Assembly (NCBI GenBank): GCA_009602725.1
Contig: WELB01000002.1
Location: 768,546 to 811,174 of the forward strand
DNA: 42,629 nucleotides
Origin: Spirogloea muscicola
Taxonomy: Eukaryota; Streptophyta; Zygnematophyceae; Spirogloeales; Spirogloeaceae
Reading direction: 5' to 3'
Shown here: positions 1 to 11,500 of the stretch, in pieces
How positions within the stretch are numbered: the first letter of the stretch is position 1
Layout of the letters: every line of letters begins with the position of its first letter
Notes under the pieces: generated by a model
What the model saw: the letters and a program-made list of their open reading frames with translations, nothing else
Databases searched by the model: none
Told to the model about the DNA's origin: nothing
Position numbers and translations under genes: made by a program

Positions 1-1020
1 CGCGCCACGTCAGCGCCCGGCGGCCGTGCGGCGGGGCTCGGGCGCCCGTGCGGGCGCCGCTCGTGCGCCACCTCAGCGCCGCCTCCGCCCGGCTTGCCAC
101 CACACCCGTTCGTGCCGTTTCCAGAACCTCGTGTCTTTCCATTTCGGCTTTTCAGCGCCCTTTCGGCCCTTTATCTTGAAAGGGCTCGCCCATTGAGGAT
201 AGGGGCTGGACCCTTTATCACCTTGCTTGTTCATTCTGGGCTCGTCATTTACAGCCCCCGCCCCCTCTGGCCTCTCGCAGCCATCGCCGTGCATTGGATG
301 GAGCTGTTTCCTCTGGCAGAGCTCACTTCTAGGCTGGCTTTTCACAGCCCGCCCGCTTTAAAAAGAGCTCATGTCTTGTACCTTCTTCCAGAAGACGGTA
401 ACAGGTCTAGACACTGAGACCCGTGAGTGCAAGTAAGCTTATCCAAGTTTCTTTTGAATTCTTTTGCCCCTCCGGCCCTTTTATTTTTCGGACATTGTCT
501 TTCTGGGCTGGCTTTTTCTTAGGGCGAGCACTTTCTTTCAGACCTCGGGCGAGCCTTTTGCTTCAGACCTTGTTCATACCTTTGGGCTGGCGAATTCAGC
601 CATCTCCCTCTAGTGGAGGAGTCTTTCGTCTCAAATGGGCAAGGGCCCCCAAAAGCCAGCCCGAAAAGAACGGACCGAGTGAGAGGCTAGCCCAGAAGGG
701 TCTCCCAGAAAGGGTCGATAGTTGCAAAAGATATACCTCTGCTCTACTGGAAGAGTATTCTCGCCGTCTACGAAGTAAAGCCTTCTCCAGGGAACGGAGG
801 GCTGTGGAAGGCCAAGGGAGAAGGTCTGAGGGTGCCGGAAAGGTACTGCTCTTGCGTAAGGAAGGCTCTCAGAGGCCAACCGAAAAATATGGCGAAGGTC
901 TGACAACAGTGCCTATCGTCGACTCCTCTCGTAGACCACGTCAGGGCCAGCGTGAGAGGAGCTGTGGTATACGCCTCTGGAGGCTCTGTTGCAGACTTGT
1001 TCCGCGCCTCAGCAGGCTAA
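1..1020. repeat. Intergenic repeat block with degenerate hairpin repeats
   Basis: No gene is supported here. The block holds degenerate copies of the GGGCTGGC...CAGCC hairpin repeat near 181-215 (reverse orientation, with the ATTGAGGATAGGGGCTGGA form), 335-355, 505-535 and 582-602. The open frames in this stretch encode Pro/Ser/Leu-rich translations of the repeat and no recognisable protein. The first 80 bases are very GC-rich and include CCACGTCAG and CCACCTCAG near 5 and 66; they could belong to the promoter or first exon of a gene outside the window. Confidence 0.6.
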
Positions 1021-2017
1021 GGTGAAACAGAAGACTTCTGCTTACTGCCGCATGGTCAATGCTTCAACTTCTGTCACTCAATGTCGGCTGGCAACTGTCC
1101 CTCATTTTGGAACGTGACAAGGCTTGAACAGGTGCTTGCCAATTGCCACAAGGTCCAGTGCCCCTCTCACTAAAGTGCGCTGCAGAGAGCAGACGGAGCA
1201 GCATAGCCAGAGCCTTGTACAAGCTGGAGGGCCATGCTTCGTCAGAGCCGTGACTACCACGTTCCATTTCACTCCCACATCCTCGCCATAATATACACAA
1301 CAGCCAAATTGGTCACAGACTGTTGCCGTGGTAACAGCGCACTCGCCACCTCAATGTCCGCTATTGACCCCTTCACCAACTCGTCCTTGGCTGCCTAACC
1401 CTTTAGACTCTCTCTGGAGTAGGCCGCAGGATTGATGGCAAGCTTTGACATGACAGTGCAATCATATAATCTAGTCTCTAATCTAGGTCCACAAACCGCA
1501 TGCGGCTAGAAAGCAGCACCAGCAAACAAGCTTTCATTGACCACGGAAGGCGTCATTGACCGTGCTTAATAAGCGGAGGTCACATTGCAAGAGCCAAAGC
1601 ATTGCAAATCCACCTTGTGAGTAAATCATGCCATCGCTACCTTTCTTAGCAGGGAGTCTATCGACACCATTTGTTCTCGCAAGAGCAGGAAGCAATGTGA
1701 CAAAGACGAGCCTCATGTGACGCAATTGAATAGAGCGAAGCTTCAGTAAGACTGCAGCACTCTCTTGCGTCGAGGCCGTTGCCATTTGGGCCCAAACAGC
1801 GGCGTGTCACAGCACTGGAGGATGCGACTGAGGAGCGTCACCGACTCCGCCTTGTCCTCATGCTCCGCCTGCAAGAGTCACATCGGCCCACAAGCACCAT
1901 AGAAGCCGTCAACACAGGATGCGATTGCTTCATCAAGTATGAGAAAATTTCACTATAAGTTTGGCGGTTATGGTTTCAATCATCAAGGTCTGGCTTTTGA
2001 TTTCTAAAATTGCCTAC
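1021..2017. other. Stretch with no supported gene
   Basis: I see no convincing gene. A minus-strand open frame (1534-1785) starts with an ATG and gives an 83-residue peptide with no family I recognise. The A+T content is higher than in the flanking repeat blocks, as expected of introns or spacer. It could hold 3' exons or the UTR of the weak minus-strand gene to the right. Confidence 0.35.
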
Positions 2018-3283
2018 TTAGACATAATACAGTCCCAGGTAAGGCATTCGAAGAGGCTTGGAATGAATGGCCCCTTCAGCTATACTGACACTTCTCCAAT
2101 TAAGAGTGTGCTTCTTGCTCACCCCCTCAGCTCCATCCATGTGTTCCAATGTAGGGGCTGAACTAGCTTCAGCATTACATGTAGTAAGAGGCGTCGCCTC
2201 TTTGTTAAGACTGCACCCCTCCTCCTGAGACATCTCAATATCAGTTTGAACAGTGCCGAGCTGTCCTCGACCTGCCGCCTTCCTGCTTGACAAGGTGTTC
2301 CTCATCCCCTCCCCTGCTCTGGGCCCACTCCCTGTTTCTGCAAGATCAAGCTTTTTCTCTGCTCCTCCACTTATGCACTGCTCAGCTGTTGCGATGCTGG
2401 CTATGGCCGAAGGCAATTTTGGCTGAGGCGCTAGCATTTCAGTCGACCCAAAAGCTGCCAAGGAGTGCTTCAGAACTTTTGCATTGGATGAAGTCCTTGC
2501 AGGAACAGAGGTTGCAGAAGACTTCTTAAAAGCGGCGTCAGCTTCTGCTCGCCGCTCCCAGTCCGAGATGAGTGGATGCAGGCTATCTACACTCGCCAAT
2601 AAGCCCGGCTTAAGTTTGCTGCTGCCATTGGAGGTCTGGCCCTCCCAGAAGCTCACCAGGCTGGAAACATGTACAGCACTCCTGTCCTCATCCCTCTCTT
2701 GGCGTGTACGAGCCAAGACTTCATGCTGCTGATCAGCACCATTTTTGCCAGCTTCTTCAAGGTCCTGTCTTTGCACCATGTGGGGGCCTGCCAAGAGAGG
2801 GACTGTCTGCGTAGGGCCACTGGTCATGGAGGTTGCGGCTGTCCTCCTAGCCGTCCAGCTCCAAAGTCTTTGATGCAACCAAACCCTCCGATTGCTAGCA
2901 TTGGCCAAGGGGAGCGTGCCACAGAGCGAAGTGTTGAGGTTGAGGTTGGATGTTCATCAATAAGAGCAATGCTGGAGCAATGCTGGAGACAGGGAAATAT
3001 ACAGGCTCGGTCAGTGGCCATGCAAAATGACCAATTGTGGCACGCAAAGCAAGTGCTTAGTCAACAGACTTATGGTGTGCTACCTGTTGCCGCCGTTCGC
3101 GTGCTGACATTTATAACATTCGTGCAGCACAACTTCAGATTTCTGTGGAAGGTACTGCTGCAGGAGGTATCAGTTTGCAGCTCTTCTGCACCTTGTTGTG
3201 AGAGCGGATCCTCGCAAAAGTGTGCATTGATAGGTATTGCCTCCATGAGACCAGCGTAAGATGCCTTGTGGCAGGTCCCTGCA
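2018..3283 (-). CDS. Possible multi-exon protein, unrecognised
   Basis: A minus-strand gene is plausible but weak. One segment at about 3084-3283 follows a possible acceptor (AGCTGCAG) and ends at a donor (ACAG/GTAGCA) in phase 1. The next starts after TTGGCAG near 2788 with exactly the two bases needed to restore the frame, and stays open to a TAA at 2018-2020. The translation has a charged, Gln/Glu-rich stretch (QDLEEAGKNGADQQHEVL) followed by Ser/Ala-rich sequence, suggesting a partly disordered protein. There is no signal peptide, membrane segment or domain I can name. The 5' end is unresolved: the frame closes at a TGA upstream of the GC-rich stretch near 3450, so a separate first exon is needed. 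A long chance open frame remains possible. Confidence 0.35.
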
Positions 3284-3590
3284 GCTTTGTCGTTGTTCGC
3301 GCTTTCTTGACCTGTGCGGCCGAAATGCCACGACAGCAGAGTCAGCGCAAGCTTTCGACCAGTCGGCGGCCACGAGGTCGACTGGGGCTCTGCTAGCACC
3401 TCAGAGTCTTCAGCACGCTGTGGCAGAAGCCTGAGTAGACCTGCCCAAGGCACTGCGGCGCGACGACCAGGTGGCGCTGGGACCCAGCGTCTTCGAGAGC
3501 ACCCACTGCTGATAATGCGTCGCCTGGCCAGTCAATGCAGCGCTCTGAGCCTCGGCAGCTCCGAGGCCGTGCTCCTCGTCCCCTGCGCGT

Positions 3591-3628
3591 GGCGGCTCTC
3601 TGGGTAGCCGACGACCCAGAGAGCCGCC
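3591..3628. repeat. Perfect GC-rich inverted repeat (15-bp arms, 8-nt loop)
   Basis: The arms GGCGGCTCTCTGGGT (3591-3605) and ACCCAGAGAGCCGCC (3614-3628) are exact reverse complements around an 8-base loop. A second small hairpin (CCTCGG / CCGAGG) lies just upstream at about 3550-3566. Both sit in a GC-rich island that could be the promoter or 5' UTR of the minus-strand gene at 2018-3283. They could form a very stable RNA or cruciform stem. The function is unknown. Confidence 0.85.
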
Positions 3629-3944
3629 TAAAGCGGCAAATGACTTATCGCCTTACTAATGCGAGACAGGTACCGCTCGTCTGGGGCGTCGTTCCACTTA
3701 TGCGCGGCGCTCACATTCTGCTTACACCGTCGAAGAGAGGGAGAGAGATTGCGCGCGGTGCGCACAGGGAGGGTGGCCTGGCCAAAGCAAGCCAGCACAC
3801 TATTTGTGAAGATCACAAAAAGTTGAAGAGGGGCTAAGGTCACACGAAAACTACAACTGAAAATGGGACTCTTGTATCCACGATTGAGCACATACTTATC
3901 TGCGAGATAAGACTGGTGCCGGAGCACCATTGCCCCCATCGTAC

Positions 3945-4005
3945 TTTGTTCATTTTTGGGCTGGCTTTTCCAGCCCCTATCCTCAATGGGCGAGCCCTTC
4001 TTATT
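3945..4005 (+). repeat. Hairpin repeat copy
   Basis: This copy has the leader TTTGTTCATTTTTGGGCTGG, the short inverted repeat (GGCTGGCTTTTCCAGCC) and the downstream CCCTATCCTCAATGGGCGAG. Almost the same sequence recurs at 4805-4865 in the 3' tail of a LINE fragment, and in reverse near 181-215 and 37625-37680. Confidence 0.8.
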
Positions 4006-4329
4006 GGGAGTGCCACTTCTTCTTCACTCCGGGGTTGGATCTCCGACACCAGGGTTGCGAGTCGTGAGTCCGGGGCCTCCCACCGTACTTGGCGTTAGGG
4101 GGTGTAGCAAATTTAAGGGGTGTAGCAAATTTACTCGCACCGTTTAGGATTTATCGATTGGCGACCTTTATGTTTTGACCCGCGGTTACTGAGCGGGTCA
4201 TTTTGCTGTAGGTTATATAGGTCTTAGATATAGGTCTTAGAGCTTGCCTTTGTACTTGGCCATTTGGCCTTCGTTTGTTTCAAATACACGAATTTTCGCG
4301 TTTAGGAGGAGTCCCAACGGTAGAGATGA

Positions 4330-4731
4330 CACGATCATGTAAGGTTACCGGCACCGTTGGCACTCCCAGACGGAGGGAACGTTACAAGCTGTGCCCTTGC
4401 TGCCGCCTCCAGCTGTGGCAGGGGGAGTGCTATTCAGTTGGCCATAGACACCCATGGGGCGCTGGGCGCTCGGTGGCTCGAGATGCTCACCCAGCTCGCC
4501 CGCCACACCATCGCCCGTCGCTTCCATGGGGAGCCTGTAGACTTCCCTGCAGCAGGGTCGCTGGCGCAATTGTATCGCATGCGCCTGGCCGTCTCGCTGC
4601 AGCGGTCGATGGCCTGTGCGCTGCACCTTCGTGCCGGCCGGGCTCTTGCTGCTGCCTCTGGCTCTGGCCAGGGGACCCACTTTCAGGACCCTAGCCTCTC
4701 TGATTTGCGGCTGCTTAGCAGGGGTTACTGA
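4330..4731 (+). mobile_element. LINE-type reverse transcriptase, C-terminal fragment
   Basis: The plus frame ending at the TGA at 4729-4731 is the extreme C-terminus of a non-LTR retrotransposon polyprotein. The segment IQLAIDTHGALGARWLEML matches the post-RT motif of the family, in which a P-L-A-V-D-x-H/Y-G-type sequence precedes a helix and Arg-rich stretch. It ends in SLSDLRLLSRGY. A second copy at 37858-38164 shares the same landmarks (PLAVDVHGALGSQWLDLL, YRMRLSVSLQRSM, SLSDLRFLTRNY), so this is a family. Only about 130 residues survive; no palm domain or endonuclease is present, so this is a 5'-truncated dead copy. Assignment as LINE is confident; the clade is not known. Confidence 0.8.
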
Positions 4732-4870
4732 GTGATTTGCAGCTGCTTTCTTTCTTTGTGTGCTTTGTTTACTTAGCGCTTCCTCTGCCCCCCCCCTTCT
4801 CGTACTTTGTTCATTCTTTTTTGGGCTGGCTTTTCCAGCCCCTATCCTCAATGGGCGAGCCCCCTCCCTA
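4732..4870 (+). mobile_element. LINE 3' untranslated tail with hairpin repeat
   Basis: Directly after the LINE stop comes a T/C-rich tail ending in the hairpin unit (TTTGTTCATTCTTTTTTGGG, then GGCTGG...CCAGCC, then AATGGGCGAGCC). The same order (stop codon, about 70-100 bases, hairpin) is seen in the copies at 37621-37800 (minus), 37858-38340 and 38351-38530. This ties the dispersed hairpin repeat to the 3' end of this element. Confidence 0.7.
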
Positions 4871-5581
4871 TTCAGTGCCCTCTCCTGGAAGCGTCCATCT
4901 CCTGTCCAGACGTTGTACGATCCTTGGGGCAGCTTGGGGCATGAGAAAGTAAGCTTTTTCAAAGGGGGCGGGCGGGGGCTGTGAAAAGAATGTGAGCTTT
5001 GCAAGAGAGAAGTGACATGAAATGAGAGAGAGGCCAATTCAAGCCAATACATTGTTCAGGCAGAGTCGAGTGCAAACGAAACAAGGCTACATTATACGGA
5101 AAGGGGGCGGGGGCTGTGAAGCCAGCCCAGAAAGAATGGACTTGTACCAAACAGGGGAGAAAAACTATACCAATATAGGGCGATGGCTGTGATTAGTCAG
5201 CCCAAGACTAAGAAATAAAATAGTTCGAAGGGTCCAGAAAAGCGCTAAAGCACACAGCGACTCAAGTGGCCACTGGGTGTTCAACAGCTCCAGGTTTGAT
5301 TCAAAGGGCCGAAAGGCGCTAAAACCACACAGCTATAGGGCTCGACGGACTCCTACAGAAGCTGCACAAGTATTGAATTTCCAATTGTCGGACTACCGAC
5401 GAGGGTCCAGGGGTTCAGGGTCGCCGCTCAGCTCCTCGACGTCGGGCGCAAGGGGCTTTGGATTGGCGGGGGTTGGCCGTCAGCCTCGGCTGCCGTCAGG
5501 CTGACGCACCTGGCAGGCGCCAAAATGCAACATAAACAGAAAGCTCCAGTTGCAACTGCCGTCAGCAACGCCCCCCGCGCC
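4871..5581. repeat. Reverse-oriented hairpin repeats and APC2 upstream region
   Basis: Reverse copies (GGGGGCTGTGAAGCCAGCCC) lie near 5106-5140 and 5180-5205, with a partial copy near 4965. At 5228-5345 a short phrase (GCGCTAAA..CACACAGC) occurs twice. The sequence becomes strongly GC-rich from about 5400, matching the promoter and first exon of APC2. No TATA box is obvious. Confidence 0.6.
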
Positions 5582-8500
5582 ATGGGCGCCGCGGAACGCG
5601 GCGGCGGCGGCGGCGCCAGTGGCTTTGGTCGTGGCGAGAGCGCCACGCCGGACGCTGCCGCGACGGAAGCCGTGACGGATGCGTGGGCCGGCTTCGTGGA
5701 GGTGCGCCAGAGCACGACGGATCCCCCACTCCCCAGCTGCCTGAGCGGCGGCTCCTTCGCCAGCCCGCCGTCTCGCGGCCACGATCAGCTGAAAGCCCGC
5801 GTGCCCGGAACAAGCCTCGCCCAGAGGCTGGGCTCCTGCGAGCCCAGGGTGCCTTCATCAGAGCTCGGCAGGGTTGGACCAGGCGCGGCTCAGCCAGCTC
5901 GCTCGGTGGAGTCTCCTGCTGGGTCCCACTTCCTCGTGAGCTCAAGCTGACCGGCTCGCTCCTCCTGTTACCGCCTGCACCGCAGCGGCTCGACCACCCG
6001 CGCCCGGAGGAGCTGCGCATCCTTTGCCGGCATGGCCTTGCCCCCTTGGTCGCGAGCTACTTCATTGGAGAGCTCCAGGTTACAAACCTCTGAACATTGA
6101 CTTCCTGAATCTTGGTTCTCGAGAATGTATCGTGGAATCTTCCCTCATTCTTACGGTCCAAAGTCTCAGGTTGACTTCAGATCTGCCTCTTCTAGACACC
6201 TTCACTGACCTCGTAGTAAGTGAATTCGGTTGATAATTCATACAAGTCGGCTTGCTCAGACTCTTCTGCAAAGCAAAAGCGCAACCAATATAGGACAGCT
6301 AGCTACTGTCATTTCCATCTTCCAAGGGCACTGCCAAAAGCGGAGGCTAAACAAGAGCAGCACAGGGCCTCTGATTGTATGAGCATGGTCGAGCTTCTGA
6401 TGACAAGGATATCCAAGTGGCCTGTGCTATTGCCTCTCTGAGAACCACATGACCGCACAGCCCTTGACATATCGCGAGTAGACCCAGAGGAGAAACATTA
6501 TGGTGTCTCTTGTTCTGTGCTATATACATGCACTGCCAGTACTTGGTCCTGAGGTCTTGTGATGCTCAAGCTCCGTGCAGATAACTCATAGCTGACAAAG
6601 CATGCGGCTGGCAGAAGGAGCTCCAAGAGCAATACATGGTGCCCTTCTGGCGCTCTGTGGAGAGCTTGGCAAGCCTCGTCAAGCAGGCGGATGCACAGGT
6701 AAGGCCTGAGGTCCCTGCACTGTGGTGATGAGCCAAATGAACAGCACATCTGAACAGGGGTCTACTGCTCCATATTTGTGCCAGTGCAGTGGCACCCATG
6801 CCACTCGTACTGGGTGGTCCTATAAGGTCCTCAAGCTCTAGATCACTAAGAGCTCACAATGCTAGTTCTAAGCTTATGCACTATTTGCTCCAGAGTAAGA
6901 TACAACACAAAATAGGCCATACACGTGAAGCACGCCAGCTGTGAAATGCCAGCCCTGTTGCCCTCCTCCTGTCTCAAAACACCCAAAGGTTGACTGTTGC
7001 AATTGCTCCTGCGCTGCAGGTCGATCGGCTTGTAGAAGCGGGACTGGTGGAAGCTCTGGAAGTCGTTTGCACCGCGAGAACTGCGCAGGAGCGTCGCGTT
7101 GCAAGGCTAGACTCTCTGCTGAGCGAATTTACGCTTGGCGATCAATGGCAAGAGTGCAGCAGAGAGGGAACCTTAGCCTTGTACCCCAAAGGCCTCCTAC
7201 GGCAGTACCAGACCTCTGCTGCTGCTACCGCCCTACGTTGTGCACCACTGCACCTCTCAGGTTCACAATCGTCAGCAGAACCTGCCAACAGAACCTGCTT
7301 ATTTCCGAACAGGGATTTGCAGAACGGCCCCAACCGTTGCTACAATGACGGTCATGTGCAGCTTTGTCTCCAAGATGGTTCCATGGTTCCAAGAGTGTGA
7401 CTCTCAACATTGACTTTGAGTGGTGGTTCTTGCTGTGAAAGTACAGCTGTCCTGAAGACATACTTCAGGGCGCAGCTGCAGGAGCTTCACAAGGCAGTTC
7501 AGAAGAGGCGAATGCTGCACAAGGGCAGCTCGATGGATACTGAGTTGGAAGGCAGCAGTGACGGTGAAGCCTCGCCAGACGCCTTTGGCAGCAAAGCGAG
7601 GATGGCTGACACGGGACTTGCATGCACTACACCGGGGCTCCCATCCGCTAATCAAGACATGGACGAGGAAAGAGCCGAGGACTTGCTTTCAGCTGTTGAG
7701 CGTCAGCCTGGGCACGAGTGTGAAGATAGTGAGCAAGAGGAAACCATACCAGATGCCAAAGACTTTGGACTCTTGGGTATTTTTGTATGTGAAGAGAACG
7801 ATGAGAGACTACCTCAAATAGGTATCGTTTCGGAATGGCATCTTGGACTTGTCATGTATACTTTCCTGAAAGTCAAAGAGTCAAGAGCCAGGACTTTGAC
7901 TGAAGTGCAGTCTGGGATGAGGGTGCAAAGCATGGGGCATTAAATTACGGAGGTCATCCTCTTATTGGAGAAGCCTCTCACATCAAGATTGACCATCCTG
8001 GGTAACTGTGACAGATGTTTCCAGGCCGAATGAGGATGAGAGAGACTCCATGGAAGTGGTGCAGGTAGCACCAGAAGATGGTGGTGGGCAAGAGCTGCGG
8101 AGAAAGTCTGACATGCAAGCATTGCAAAAGAAAGTTGACGAAGTGGTCACAACAATGGGGCCCTTGTGGGTCTCCAAGCTGAGCCAGGTTGTTCATTGGC
8201 TGCGGGCTTTGGGTCTGGCCTCTCTGAGCGAGTCAGCATCAGGCTCGGTCATCGTCGACCAGCTCAATGTCAGTACACCACTTCTCCTCTCGTCCTTTCC
8301 GTATGCATCAACGCTCAGCATCAAGGCGTAGCTTTGACCAGCATGTACAGTCAGCCACTTATATGATGCCTGTAGTGCATTTGTCGCGCCCCAGAGCTGG
8401 TTGCCTTGCTGGGGTTGCCGATGCAATCATATAGCTTGACTGTGGCACAGGCATTGCTCACCATAGACTTCGTGCTGCCGTGCTCATAGCACTATGTCAA

Positions 8501-11500
8501 GATGGTGGCAGCAGGCTCCTACGAACAGCATGTTCTGCGGACAATATGGAGATTGGTCGCAGTGAGTCAAGCTCCATCCTTCCAATCACACAGTTGTGGT
8601 TTCTCAGTGACACTTCTGCTGCTGGCAGTCATGTCCGCCTGGCATGCCTGACAGCTTCTTGACGGTGACTTTGCATTAGCCGTTCCAGTGACGTTTCTGC
8701 TGCACACTGAAGTCCTATTGGCAACTTTGAATGTCTAATGTCTAATCCTGTCCGGGGATTGTCAATAGCTTGTATCATGGATCTATGGATCAGGGATTGC
8801 AGGATGCATGGGCAGGGATCTGTCCTCTCTGATGGTCAGCGCCTGCTCCCACCAGGAGGTGCTCCTTGGATACCTGTCCATCATCCTGCCACCATCTTCT
8901 GCACTGGCACCTGATGCCCAGCTCTCCCTGGGTTTGTCCTCAAGAGAGGAGGAACTTCGTGAGCCTCTTCCACTGAGCTTCTCTGCAGCAGAGCAAGCAG
9001 CAAGGGCAAAGGCACTGACAGAGTGGAAGGTCCAGTTGGCGTATATGATCTACCAGTCGCTCGGCGACCTTCGAGTCGCCGAGCTCTTTGACATTATCGT
9101 GGACTATCCCGACAGGTTTGCCTCCCAACATGAAGGCCGTCGGTTTGCCTGCCTCTTGCAACTTGTGTCAATGCTTGCCTCAGACACTGTCCTTGACCTG
9201 GCGTCCTCCCTGCAACTTGTAGAGGCTACTAGATAGGTCAACTAAGTCAAGGTGCCCTGTATCTCCTTCTCCCTGCTCATCACCTACTTCGTTGCTTCTT
9301 GTCACATTCTTGAGCTAGTGGAGTGTGCATAACGTTCTGACCATGTTCATATTCTTCTGCAGCCTTCCGGCAATTGAAGACCTTCGCACCTGTCTACAGC
9401 AGATGGAGCGGCAGTCTCACCTGGTGTCCTCCTTCCGAGCAGCTCTTGCGAATCGGCTGCTGACAGCGGGCGCATCTACAGCTGACATCCTTCACCACTA
9501 CGTGTCCACCATCAGAAGCCTGAGAGCTTTGGACAGGACAGGCGTCCTCCTTGAGGCTGTCGGCCACCCAATCAAGTGCTACTTGAGGAGGAGAAAGTAA
9601 ACCCTACAAGTCCTTCTCTTCGGACTTGTTGCTCTCACTGAGCTCATCTTAGAATGCCATGCAACTTGCTGCAAAAATACTGTGCATGATCTGAGAGCTT
9701 TTGCTTGTGCGCAGAGACACAGTTAGGTGCATAATGTCAATGCTGACGGACGATTCTGGAGATGCCGGAGGAGGCGGCGCATCCGGGGGTGTGAGCCTGT
9801 ACGGAGAGCTGGGGAAGGTTCCTGAAGATGCTCAGGGCAATCATCACGATGATGCAAGCATTGCGAGAGGCGACACAGGGGTGGATAGTCTTGAGGCAGA
9901 CATGCTGTAAGGCCATTCGAATCTCTACAAACTGCAGATGGACGTTAGTGACTACTTGTGCTGACCACATAATCTTCCACGCCTGTTCACCAGACGTCAG
10001 TGGTGCGTACTTTCTGACCCAATCAGAAACTTGGGTTTGAGTATTTGAGATCCCTTCCAGATATGTATTGCTGCAGTTGGGAACCTGATCCTATGGAGGC
10101 GGACCCCGCTCCAGCCAGCAGGAGGAGGAGATTGTTGGATACTATTGGTTTGCTAATAGGAATTGTTGGCTCCAGGGAAGTCTTTGTCAACGAGCACCGA
10201 GTCATGCTCGCTGACAAGCTGCTGAATAAGCTTGACAATGACACCAACAGGGAGGTCCGCACCCTGGAGCTGCTGAAGGTTCGAACTTCAACACCTTCAC
10301 AAGCTCTAGTCAAAGTCCAATGCAACTTAAATATAGATATCACATTCAAGAAGCCAGTCAAGCCCAAATTCTGCATCCTTCTTGCCTCTGTGTAACTTTA
10401 ACACCTAAATACATGGCATGTTAGTATTCCTCCTGTGCATGATTGATGATAACATGATAACCTGATTTACTGCGCTTGCATGTTGCCCACGCAGCTGCGC
10501 TTTGGAGAGAGCAACCTGCGCAACTGCGAGGTGATGCTGCGGGACGTGGCAGACTCCAAGCGCATCAACGCGAACATCAAGCAGAGGGCAGCTGCTGCTG
10601 CGATGTCCACGCCCGCCGCTGCATCCGGGCTTGCGGCTGTAGGCTTGTCTACAGGGCGGAGCAGAGGCCCGCAGCTCCAGAGGCCTGACACCGTGCGAGA
10701 GAGACCCCGGGCTCACGTCCCAAGGCTGCGGCCCCAGCAGTTGAGCTCACCGGACGGAGGTGGCGGCCAGGTGCCAGGCAGCCCTCCCGCTGTGCAGCTG
10801 GAGCAGATGTCGCCGGCCGGCACCTCCCAGGCGACGCTGGCGGCTCTGCGGGCCCGGATGATGGTGCTGAGGGACGCCGCAGTCAGGGGAGCCGCCGCCA
10901 CCCCGCCACAGGGCTTAGCGCCGCAGCCTCCGCCACAGGCACTGCACCAGGAGGAGGATGCTGAGCCCCTGGATGTGCTCCAGGCGACCATTGTTTCGGC
11001 CCTCTTCTGGCCCCCATTTCAGGTTATCATTGTGCTTAAGGAAATGCTTAAGAAGGCTGTAGTGTAAGAGCTTGTTGAATGGGTTCTCTCAATAGATTGT
11101 TTCATTTGAGATCGTGAAGGAAGGTAATTATTGTGCGTAAGGAAATGCTTAGAAAGACAATAGTGTAAGAGCTTGTAAATCGATTCTCTCTGAAATGGTA
11201 GTAGTGACCTGAGCGAGTCTTCTCTTGGCGGCTCACAATGTCAGGAGGAGAGCATGATTTTGCCTCCTGCAGTGGAGCGGATGCTGCAGGCTTACGCAGT
11301 TCATTATCACGCACTTAGAGATCCGCGTAAGCTCATTTGGAAGAAGCACCTCGGCTCTGTCAGAGTAAGAATCCTTGTGCACATTGCAAGTAATTATAGA
11401 GTTGCTGAACAGAGGTCCAAAGCAGCTGAATCGTTTTAAGATCCCGTGTATTCAATCACTTAAGTTGTGTGAGAATTAGCAGACCTTTGGTATGCTTGGA

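Noticed and set aside
631-906. Minus-strand open frame near 0.6-0.9 kb
   Set aside because: It overlaps degenerate hairpin repeats, and its translation has no domain or splice support.
6941-7400. Alternative plus-strand frames over APC2 exon 4
   Set aside because: Only the frame beginning VDRLVEAGLVEALEVV joins exons 3 and 5 in phase and aligns with APC2; the others are shadows.
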